Positions 37,474-41,875 of a stretch of 41,875 nucleotides of DNA are shown here, one piece after another. The DNA comes from a virus. The DNA is taken from positions 1 to 41,875 of IMG/VR virus record IMGVR_UViG_3300027805_000027. The stretch is one strand, 5' to 3'. The position numbers and the translations under genes are program-made. Positions within the stretch are counted from its first letter, which is position 1. Every line of letters begins with the position of its first letter. The notes beneath the pieces are model-generated. The model made no database searches and was not told the DNA's origin. It saw nothing but the letters and a program-made list of their open reading frames with translations.

Positions 37474-37795
37474 CCTTGTCAAGCGACTCAACACCCTTGC
37501 TGACCTAGTAGAAGGGGAACCTGGTGGTATGGACATGACCATGACCTCAGGCGCTATCTTCCGTGAGGCAGCTACCTACATTGAACACTTGCTCTCTATT
37601 ATCTCTGACTTAGAGACCTCACTCCCTATCCTCATTGAGGGAGCACGACGACCATTCCGTGAAGAGATCGAACGTCTCTCAGCCTTGATCCCTGCTGACA
37701 CTCAACCCTTGGGCGATGTACCACGTACATTTACTCCTCGTGACCTCACCGATGCTGAACGACAGGAGATCCGTCAGGCGTTTCACCTGGATTAG
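37466..37795 (+). CDS. Hypothetical helical protein
   Basis: A 109-residue protein. GTG 37466 is chosen for GGGAGGAGG six bases upstream and an 8-base overlap with the 37306 gene. It begins V-A-D-L-V-K-R-L-N-T-L-A-D-L-V-E and contains F-R-E-A-A-T-Y-I-E-H-L-L-S-I-I-S-D-L-E, then F-T-P-R-D-L-T-D-A-E-R-Q-E-I-R. It appears all-helical, resembling its small partner at the N-terminus (I-V-E-R-L / L-V-K-R-L), so the two may form a complex. No enzymatic motif. Its TAG overlaps the TAA of the minus-strand gene at 37792. Confidence 0.7.
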   Translation: MADLVKRLNTLADLVEGEPGGMDMTMTSGAIFREAATYIEHLLSIISDLETSLPILIEGARRPFREEIERLSALIPADTQPLGDVPRTFTPRDLTDAERQEIRQAFHLD

Positions 37796-38139
37796 TAGTT
37801 CTCTCCAGCCTCACGACGCTGACGGTAGAGGGCTTCGTAGTGTGCCTGCCTACGGGATTTAGGAACTTGTTTCCCGACACGAAAGCCATCTTCACTGATG
37901 GTCTCATAATGGGTCTGATTTCCCATGTACTTCATTTGGCGAGTGTACGTAGACTCCGGGTTGACGGGCTCAACTTCGTACACATTGCCACCAAACCGAC
38001 GAGCCGTTTGAAGATGAGGGGTTGAGTACGCCACTTTCCGTGTACGTGGGGTCACAATGTCACCCTCTTTCAACTCCGTATCTGTGCCATGAAAGAGGTT
38101 GCGGAACTGATGGAATTGCTCAATGTTAAATTCAGCCAT
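37792..38139 (-). CDS. Arr-like ADP-ribosyltransferase-fold protein
   Basis: A 115-residue protein. N-L-F-H-G-T-D-T-E-L-K-E-G-D-I-V-T-P-R-T-R (His 17), A-Y-S-T-P-H-L-Q-T-A-R-R-F-G (Tyr 38), N-V-Y-E-V-E-P and S-E-D-G-F-R-V-G-K follow the order of Arr (H-G-T, G-D-L-I-x-P, lid Tyr, I-Y-x-V-E-P, then a basic/hydrophobic end). It is the clearest Arr-type member of the cluster. ATG 38139 is used because TACAAT lies 6 bases upstream; the longer frame would translate through the promoter. Substrate unknown. Confidence 0.78.
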   Translation of the reverse strand: MAEFNIEQFHQFRNLFHGTDTELKEGDIVTPRTRKVAYSTPHLQTARRFGGNVYEVEPVNPESTYTRQMKYMGNQTHYETISEDGFRVGKQVPKSRRQAHYEALYRQRREAGENY

Positions 38140-38145
38140 GACACC

Positions 38146-38173
38146 ATTGTACAACCTGGACTAGGGCTACTGG
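38146..38173 (-). promoter_or_regulatory. Leaderless promoter, conserved copy
   Basis: On the minus strand TAGCCCTAG is followed by TCCAGGTTG and TACAAT (38146-38151), which ends 6 bases before the ATG at 38139. About 30 of 33 bases match the promoter at 38683-38710. Part of it overlaps the 3' end of the upstream ART-like gene. Confidence 0.65.
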
Positions 38174-38676
38174 GGTCGTTTCACTCTGAACTGTTCAAGG
38201 TTTATGTAGTTAATATGGTTCTTAGGATGATCAATGCCTATGTACTCAGGTACGGTTACACCAAGACCATGTAACTCATCACGGTTAGTAACTCGGAGAC
38301 GTGCTCCAGGACGTACATGGTATTCCTGCTCTTCGTCACGAACGATTTTTACTAATTCATCATCACGAGGGTCTTTGTGTCGAAGACTAAGTCTAGGAAT
38401 GATTTGGTTCTCTGGATCTTCAATCTCTGCGGCAATAATAGGGCGTCGTTCAACACTGGCGAATCTCGCAGCGACACGAGGTCTAGTAGTCCAATGAATA
38501 CCTGTGTTGTGGGGAAGCATATCCCACTCGGGCAGTTCAACACCGTGGTAAATAGCCGTACCTGGTTTAGGAAGCTCACCCTGCTTTGGTGGCCCAAAGT
38601 GGCCACTATCGTCGTCTTCGTACTTAAGGATGTGTTCTTCCCATTTAGATTCATCAAACTGGGGACCAAGTGCCAT
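38167..38676 (-). CDS. ADP-ribosyltransferase-like protein, R/H-S/T-E type
   Basis: A 169-residue protein with the full ART motif order: T-A-I-Y-H-G-V-E-L (His 44), G-I-H-W-T-T-R-P-R-V-A-A-R-F-A (T63-T64), and D-E-E-Q-E-Y-H-V-R-P-G-A-R-L-R-V (E116-Q-E118). The third motif, E-x-E followed by P-G-x-x-x-R-V, is very typical of arginine-targeting ARTs and of VIP2-like toxins. Residues 1-35 are a charged extension. It is a single-gene transcript behind a leaderless promoter, facing the origin-like region. It probably modifies a host target early; the target is unknown. Confidence 0.8.
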   Translation of the reverse strand: MALGPQFDESKWEEHILKYEDDDSGHFGPPKQGELPKPGTAIYHGVELPEWDMLPHNTGIHWTTRPRVAARFASVERRPIIAAEIEDPENQIIPRLSLRHKDPRDDELVKIVRDEEQEYHVRPGARLRVTNRDELHGLGVTVPEYIGIDHPKNHINYINLEQFRVKRPQ

Positions 38677-38682
38677 ACAACC

Positions 38683-38710
38683 ATTGTACAGCCTGAACTA
38701 GGGCTATTGG
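38683..38710 (-). promoter_or_regulatory. Leaderless promoter, conserved copy
   Basis: On the minus strand TAGCCCTAG is followed by TTCAGGCTG and TACAAT (38683-38688), ending 6 bases before the ATG at 38676. The block matches the promoter at 38146-38173, with changes only at single positions. A second ATAGCCCTA lies further upstream. Confidence 0.65.
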
Positions 38711-38791
38711 GGCCGATTTTCTAGTGCCCCCATTTCGCAAATAGGGCTATCTATGGAGTAGTTGATCAGTGGGGTGTCGGCCCTACCCACC

Positions 38792-39171
38792 TTGTCCACA
38801 GCCCCTGTGGATAAAGGGTGGGGGGTGTGGATAACCCTGTGGACAGCTGGGGATAACCCTGTGGATAACACTGTGACAAATGTCACATCTGTGGATGGCA
38901 CTGTGGATAACTCCGTGTCAATATGACATGTGTCACAGTGACCGTGACATTGGTCACACCAGACCCTGTGGATATCCCTCTCTCTGTGGATAAAGCTGTG
39001 GATAAGTGCCGATTTGGGCCGTTTTCTGTGGATAACGCCGTTAGCCCCCCTGTGGATAACTTTCAGGAAAGTGCCATCTACCAGGGCTTTTGTAAAACCC
39101 CTGTTGTTTTCACGTTTTTCGGCCCATTTTGACACGTTTCCCCTGGTCAGAGGGCATAAATGTTATCCACA
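38792..39171. other. Origin-like array of DnaA boxes
   Basis: The exact DnaA box TTATCCACA (TGTGGATAA on the other strand) occurs nine times in about 370 bases: 38806, 38826, 38860, 38902, 38985, 38997, 39027, 39051 (all in one orientation) and 39163 (opposite). There is also one TTGTCCACA (38792-38800), the form preferred by actinobacterial DnaA, plus variants at 38848, 38890 and 38967. GTGAC/GTCAC palindromes are interleaved and an AT-richer stretch follows at 39100-39165. The density is that of a bacterial oriC. I infer a phage replication origin opened by host DnaA, or a DnaA sink. The long minus-strand frame through it is made of box translations and is not coding. Confidence 0.82.
38872..38957. 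promoter_or_regulatory. Cluster of GTGAC/GTCAC palindromes between DnaA boxes
   Basis: TGTGACA-AA-TGTCACA (38872-38887), TGTCA-ATA-TGACA (38916-38928), TGACA-TG-TGTCA (38924-38935) and GTGAC-ATTG-GTCAC (38944-38957). The same half-site recurs at 39279-39294 and 39550-39563 and, inverted, before right-arm genes. These are candidate binding sites for a phage or host regulator acting at the origin. Confidence 0.6.
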
Positions 39172-39278
39172 AGCAACTGTGGAAACTCGATATGGGCGGG
39201 GTACGGCCCGAATATGACTCGTAGTGCCATATCCAGGCCAAACGGCTCAGAGAGCGTTTTAGGCACCAATCAGGGCAA

Positions 39279-39294
39279 TGTGACATTAGTCACA
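39279..39294. promoter_or_regulatory. GTGAC-type palindrome
   Basis: TGTGAC-ATTA-GTCACA, a perfect 6-base arm palindrome with a 4-base centre, very similar to the one at 38944-38957 (GTGAC-ATTG-GTCAC). Confidence 0.5.
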
Positions 39295-39356
39295 CTCCCA
39301 GCCTAGGAATGGGCCTATGGTGTGACCAATGGCACATATGCGGGGATAAGGGTAGA

Positions 39357-39408
39357 TATTTGTACGGTACAACTATCCCGGTAGCAACTATTTGTACGGT
39401 ACAACTAT
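39357..39408. repeat. Two iteron-like repeats with a TTGTACGGTACAA palindrome
   Basis: A 20-base sequence containing TTGTACGGTACAA is repeated exactly at 39357-39376 and 39389-39408. The period is 32 bases, and each unit ends in GCAAC. The core is a perfect palindrome (TTGTAC-G-GTACAA), so each copy could bind a dimer. It may be an operator pair or replication iterons; the TGTAC core also occurs in nearby -10 boxes. Confidence 0.7.
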
Positions 39409-39549
39409 TGTGATCGCAACTACTCCACTCACGGCATACCCCTATGGGTACCCATACCCCATATCTCCCCCATACGTATATATGTAAAAGGGGAATACTT
39501 GTACCCTACAAGTATCTCGTCCTGTATATATAACGTGTGGGCCGAAAAC

Positions 39550-39563
39550 GTGACCCCGGTCAC
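39550..39563. promoter_or_regulatory. GTGACC-CC-GGTCAC palindrome
   Basis: A perfect 6-base arm palindrome of the GTGAC family, located 5 bases before the first parS-like site. Confidence 0.45.
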
Positions 39564-39568
39564 ACTAT

Positions 39569-39582
39569 GTTCCACGTGGAAC
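39569..39582. promoter_or_regulatory. parS-like palindrome 1
   Basis: GTTCCACGTGGAAC, differing from the bacterial chromosomal parS core (GTTTCACGTGAAAC) by one symmetric change. It is flanked by T on the left and G on the right. It lies 10 bases from copy 2 on the same stretch. Confidence 0.65.
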
Positions 39583-39592
39583 GTCCGTGAAT

Positions 39593-39606
39593 GTTCCACG
39601 TGGAAC
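39593..39606. promoter_or_regulatory. parS-like palindrome 2
   Basis: GTTCCACGTGGAAC again, exact, 24 bases centre to centre from copy 1. The two have the same flanks (ATGTT...AACGTC). Confidence 0.65.
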
Positions 39607-39912
39607 GTCACGAGATTTGACACGGCATGTACCTTGGGTCTTGTGAAGGACGGGAGACAGTGTTCGCCCCGTCCTGACTGTGAATGCGTACCGCCTGCGG
39701 TCACTACCTAGTCATCCGAGAGACAACGGATAAGGGGAACGGCCCAAGGATTACGGGGCGCATTCAATGTGTCCGTGAATAGCACTTGCTGGGTCATCAG
39801 CGTCTGGGGTGTGGTCTTACACACTGCTACCCAGGGTGCCGGTCCTTGTGTCCGTCATCAGTACGTCTGCCAGTGCGAACACCGCCTAACCATTCTCAGG
39901 GTGGGCCGGTGA

Positions 39913-39930
39913 ATGTTCCACGTGGAACAT
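39913..39930. promoter_or_regulatory. parS-like palindrome 3
   Basis: ATGTTCCACGTGGAACAT, an 18-base perfect palindrome extending two more bases on each side and flanked by GGCC on both sides. It lies 310 bases from copies 1 and 2. It could bind a ParB protein; no parA/parB gene is in this window. Confidence 0.68.
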
Positions 39931-39937
39931 TCTGGCC

Positions 39938-39979
39938 GGAGCGCACTTGCTCCTGTGGGGTTCGATTCCCCACTCATCC
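39938..39979 (+). other. tRNA 3'-end-like segment, possible attP
   Basis: GGAGC-GCACTT-GCTCC makes a perfect hairpin like a long variable arm, followed by a perfect T-arm, TGGGG-TTCGATT-CCCCA, and seven bases CTCATCC where an acceptor strand would be. No matching 5' half (GGATGAG) is found nearby, so it is not a full tRNA. Phage attachment sites often copy the 3' end of a host tRNA gene, which would fit, but no integrase is present in this window. Confidence 0.35.
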
Positions 39980-39982
39980 TCT

Positions 39983-40003
39983 GATGCGTCACCGTGACGC
40001 ATC
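39983..40003. promoter_or_regulatory. GCGTCAC-type palindrome before the first right-arm gene
   Basis: GATGCGTCAC-C-GTGACGCATC, ten-base perfect arms. Copies with eight-base arms occur at 40754 and 41438. It may be an operator; the hairpin lacks a T-run. It lies 33 bases before the ATG at 40036. Confidence 0.6.
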
Positions 40004-40035
40004 TACTTCAACCAACCAACAGAAAGGCATTTGCC

Positions 40036-40710
40036 ATGAACAACGTCCATGAAAACCCAAACACTGACGGCGTGCTGTCCGTCATTGACCGTCACTGCTC
40101 CCTCGCTGAGCAGGCCATCGTCCAGGCCAACGAGAGCCTGGCTACCTTGCCCGTCATCTTCGAAGCCTTCGGTGACATCCCGAACCGTGGGCCGAAGAAC
40201 GCAGACGGTACGTATGACACGGCCTTCTGGGGCGTGAACGAAACCAGCGTTCGTCGCTACCGTCTCGTTTCATCCATCATCGAACTTGAGCGTGATGATG
40301 ACTTCGACCTGCTCGGTGTTCGTACCCTCATCGGCAACGCATTCCGTACCAAGGGTGTGGCCGTGGATGACATCCGTGATGCCATCGAAGAGTGCGATAC
40401 CGCTATCGAAGCAGTCATCGCTGTTCAGGCTCTGATTGACGGAGTCAAGGCCGAGGCCCAGGCTCAGGCCGATGCCGACGAGGCCGAGGATGCCGACGAG
40501 ACCGAGGCCGAGACCAAGAGCGCCGACGACGTACTCAAGTGGCTCAAGGCTGTGCGTGGCCCACTCGGCAAGGTGCGTGAGGCCGTGACCGCTGGTCACA
40601 CTCTCACCGAGGAGCAGGCCACCGCATTCGATGAGGTCCTCAGCCTGGTCTCGGGTATCGCATCGGCTCGGGCATTCGTCCCGGCTCAGCCGGTGGCGGT
40701 GTCCGTCTGA
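40036..40710 (+). CDS. Hypothetical acidic protein
   Basis: A 224-residue protein (MNNVHENPNTDGVLSVID...) with helical N- and C-terminal halves and an acidic Ala/Glu/Asp-rich linker at about 150-175 (A-D-A-D-E-A-E-D-A-D-E-T-E-A). ATG 40036 is preferred because GAAAGG lies upstream after the ACCAAC-rich leader. The GC content is clearly higher than in the left 38 kb, with GTC/CTC codons. It is the first gene of the right arm. Not recognised; abundant expression is plausible from the codon use. Confidence 0.75.
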   Translation: MNNVHENPNTDGVLSVIDRHCSLAEQAIVQANESLATLPVIFEAFGDIPNRGPKNADGTYDTAFWGVNETSVRRYRLVSSIIELERDDDFDLLGVRTLIGNAFRTKGVAVDDIRDAIEECDTAIEAVIAVQALIDGVKAEAQAQADADEAEDADETEAETKSADDVLKWLKAVRGPLGKVREAVTAGHTLTEEQATAFDEVLSLVSGIASARAFVPAQPVAVSV

Positions 40711-40753
40711 TCATCTGGACGGGACAGGGTCGCAACCGTGGCCCTGTCCTGTC

Positions 40754-40770
40754 TGCGTCACTGTGACGCA
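40754..40770. promoter_or_regulatory. GCGTCAC-type palindrome before gene 40812
   Basis: TGCGTCAC-T-GTGACGCA. Followed by ATCAACCAACAACCAACC and AGGAG before the ATG at 40812, the same layout as before the 40036 and 41491 genes. Confidence 0.6.
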
Positions 40771-40811
40771 CTGAATATCAACCAACAACCAACCAACAAA
40801 AGGAGCAAGCA

Positions 40812-41075
40812 ATGACCATATTCATCGCCTCAAAGTTTCGTCAGCCCATCCAAGAAGCGTGGGATGAGAGCGAGGGCTGGTACTACTGCGCCGAACACTT
40901 CAATGATTTCGCCTGGGATCTTCCAGAGGGATACCGCCTGGCTCCCGTTACGGCTGGCCTCATGGTTGCCGAGGTCCTGTCCAAGGGTCAGTGTGTGGGG
41001 TGCTGGGAAGTCTGGGCTGACGAGGAACGCATCCGTTACGAAACTGATGCTGTCGCCCGGTCCCGCTGGGCGTAA
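40812..41075 (+). CDS. Hypothetical protein
   Basis: An 87-residue protein (MTIFIASKFRQPIQEAWD...) with W-Y-Y-C-A-E-H-F-N-D-F and G-Q-C-V-G-C-W-E-V-W; the three Cys and a His (C-x2-H then C-x2-C) could form a zinc site. AGGAG precedes the ATG after an ACCAAC-rich leader. GC-rich like its neighbours. Family not recognised; probably an early-expressed small phage protein. Confidence 0.72.
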   Translation: MTIFIASKFRQPIQEAWDESEGWYYCAEHFNDFAWDLPEGYRLAPVTAGLMVAEVLSKGQCVGCWEVWADEERIRYETDAVARSRWA

Positions 41076-41117
41076 CGTACCGATCAACCAACAACCAACA
41101 ACGGAAGGAAAGTAACC

Positions 41118-41432
41118 ATGACCACTACAACCACCACCATCACCGCTCGGGTGTTTGCGTACAACGACGGGTACATCACCGATGGCGACGGCTGGACCAT
41201 TCTCAATGGGACCGAGGGTCTCTCGGTGACCCTCACCGAACAGCGCAAGAGCAAGTCCTACCGTGTCATCGTGACGCTGGGCGTGCGTGACACCGAGGGG
41301 GGCTTCTGGCCTTGCGAGTCGCCCAGCGTGTTCTATGCCCGGCCCACCCGTAACTTCGGGCCGAAGGAGATCACCAGGCACTTCGCCAACGTGGTGTGCC
41401 GTGAACTCGGCACCGAACTGCCGGTCGTCTGA
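41118..41432 (+). CDS. Hypothetical protein
   Basis: A 104-residue protein starting M-T-T-T-T-T-T-I-T-A-R-V-F-A-Y-N-D-G and containing L-S-V-T-L-T-E-Q-R-K-S-K-S-Y-R-V-I-V-T-L-G-V; the pattern of short strands suggests a small beta-sheet protein. GGAAGGAAAG lies before the ATG after an ACCAACAACCAAC leader. No TGCGTCAC palindrome precedes this one. Function unknown. Confidence 0.7.
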   Translation: MTTTTTTITARVFAYNDGYITDGDGWTILNGTEGLSVTLTEQRKSKSYRVIVTLGVRDTEGGFWPCESPSVFYARPTRNFGPKEITRHFANVVCRELGTELPVV

Positions 41433-41437
41433 CCGAC

Positions 41438-41454
41438 TGCGTCACCGTGACGCA
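41438..41454. promoter_or_regulatory. GCGTCAC-type palindrome before gene 41491
   Basis: TGCGTCAC-C-GTGACGCA, followed by ACCAATCAACCAAACAGG and the ribosome-binding site of the 41491 gene. It begins 6 bases after the preceding stop. Confidence 0.6.
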
Positions 41455-41490
41455 CCCATGACCAATCAACCAAACAGGAAGGAAAGTGAC

Positions 41491-41688
41491 ATGCCTAAGT
41501 ACAACCATGCGTTCTCCCTCGGATTCTCCATGCCGAAATCCGACTACGAGAACCCCGAGGATGCCCTGCGTTATGAGAAAGAGGCAGTGATCTCAGCCCT
41601 GTTAGAGCGAGTCCAGCAGTTCTTGGAATCTAAGTTTGAGATTTTTGAAGCATGTGAACCCTTTGACACCTACCAGGAAGTGGAATGA
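41491..41688 (+). CDS. Small hypothetical protein (65 aa)
   Basis: A 65-residue protein (MPKYNHAFSLGFSMPKSD...) with an amphipathic helix (V-I-S-A-L-L-E-R-V-Q-Q-F-L-E-S) and an acidic end. The start N-H-A-F-S-L-G-F-S/T-V is a pattern seen in small phage proteins. GGAAGGAAAG precedes the ATG. Its TGA overlaps the next ATG (ATGA), so the following zinc-finger gene is co-translated. Function unknown. Confidence 0.72.
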   Translation: MPKYNHAFSLGFSMPKSDYENPEDALRYEKEAVISALLERVQQFLESKFEIFEACEPFDTYQEVE

Positions 41689-41875
41689 CCATGAAACTGA
41701 TCACGCAATGCCGAGAGTGTTATCGCCGGTTCGATCTCACGGACGAGACCGATGCCGACGAGTGGGAATCAGGCCACGACTGTGAGCCGACTCCCAGCCC
41801 ATCTACCGCCAAGTGCGAGAAGTGTGGCGACCAATACGAGGACGGTGGCTGGGGCGACGACGGGCAATGCCCTCG
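41685..41875 (+). CDS. Partial zinc-finger-like protein, continues past the right edge
   Basis: The frame opens at ATG 41685 in an ATGA overlap (ATG 41691 is also possible) and runs to the edge, at least 63 residues. It has T-Q-C-R-E-C-Y-R-R-F-D, then H-D-C-E-P, then A-K-C-E-K-C-G-D-Q-Y-E-D and a further Cys: two C-x2-C knuckles plus His/Cys, typical of small zinc ribbons. GC-rich. It may bind nucleic acid. Confidence 0.65.
   Translation, partial: MTMKLITQCRECYRRFDLTDETDADEWESGHDCEPTPSPSTAKCEKCGDQYEDGGWGDDGQCP

Larger units (their letters stand above)
39172..40035. other. Non-coding regulatory region
   Basis: I find no credible gene in these 864 bases; the open frames present are translations of palindromes. 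It holds GTGAC palindromes at 39279-39294 and 39550-39563, a 20-base direct repeat (39357-39408), three parS-like sites, a tRNA 3'-end-like segment (39956-39979) and the leader of the first right-arm gene. Together with 38.68-39.17 kb it forms a divergent hub between the minus-strand and plus-strand gene blocks. Confidence 0.7.

Noticed and set aside
34998-38676. Rifampin resistance genes
   Set aside because: Two proteins look Arr-like, but the fold is shared by enzymes with other substrates and the sequences are diverged; a resistance function cannot be read from this.
38704-39135. A 143-codon open frame on the minus strand across the DnaA-box array
   Set aside because: Its product is mostly V-I-H-R and L-S-T-G repeats, which are translations of TTATCCACAG in different frames. 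It has no ribosome-binding site and lies over origin-like elements.
39429-39704. A 91-codon minus-strand frame over the parS-like sites
   Set aside because: The T-F-H-V-E-H repeats come from translating the palindromes; no start signal or domain.
39800-39870. A tRNA-Val-like stem-loop (CTTACAC loop)
   Set aside because: No consistent acceptor stem and no GTTCRA T-loop; wobble-rich stem only.
39728-39980. tmRNA candidate, because GGATAAG could partly pair with CTCATCC near the T-arm
   Set aside because: The conserved GGTTTCGAC start region and tag frame are missing, one acceptor pair is mismatched, and the span is short for tmRNA.
39786-40052. A plus-strand frame before gene 40036
   Set aside because: It runs through the third parS-like site, the tRNA-like segment and the palindrome, and overlaps the well-supported ATG 40036.

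Overview
This window is part of a tailed double-stranded DNA phage (Caudoviricetes). The evidence is a contiguous block with large terminase, SPP1-type portal, coiled-coil scaffold, N4-gp56-type major capsid protein and tail-collar fibre, followed by a very large fibre/adhesin module, an endolysin and small membrane (holin-like) proteins. I infer an actinobacterial host from weak signals: many GTG starts, promoters whose -10 box sits about 6 bases before the ATG (leaderless mRNA), small proteins of types common in actinophages, and phage tRNAs for UUA and AUA codons. No integrase, repressor, polymerase, major tail protein or tape-measure gene is visible, so lifestyle and tail type are not settled here.

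Layout. (1) 1-12.5 kb, minus strand, transcribed right to left: terminase, several unrecognised proteins, an HTH-like protein, a calcineurin-type phosphoesterase, portal, scaffold, capsid, a conserved 80-aa protein and a tail-collar protein, running off the left edge. (2) 12.5-30.8 kb, minus strand: about 18 kb of fibre and adhesin genes, with two Mtd-N-type fibres, two glycine-rich adhesins, three collagen-like proteins (the largest 1637 aa), small accessory proteins, a VanY-type endolysin and a glycosyltransferase with TPR-like repeats. (3) 30.9-31.7 kb: three small membrane proteins, the likely holin cassette, preceded by a terminator. (4) 31.8-33.7 kb: a methyltransferase and two glycosyltransferases, one on the plus strand. 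(5) 33.7-38.7 kb: small, often singly transcribed genes on alternating strands, two tRNAs, and a cluster of four probable plus one doubtful ADP-ribosyltransferase-fold proteins. (6) 38.7-40.0 kb: about 1.36 kb that I read as non-coding and origin-like. It holds nine exact TTATCCACA DnaA boxes, one TTGTCCACA box, three parS-like palindromes, two tandem TTGTACGGTACAA palindromes and several GTGAC/GTCAC palindromes. (7) 40.0-41.9 kb, plus strand: small GC-rich genes with ACCAAC-rich leaders; recurrent TGCGTCAC-N-GTGACGCA palindromes precede three of them. The last gene runs off the right edge.

The arrangement suggests an origin/regulatory hub at the divergent junction, with the late morphogenesis block leading left and presumed early small genes leading right. 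The two most unusual parts are the chromosome-like combination of DnaA boxes and parS-like sites, and the cluster of ADP-ribosyltransferase-like genes behind near-identical leaderless promoters. The collagen-like GPT-repeat fibres with phage-encoded glycosyltransferases form a third theme, possibly a glycosylated fibre coat.
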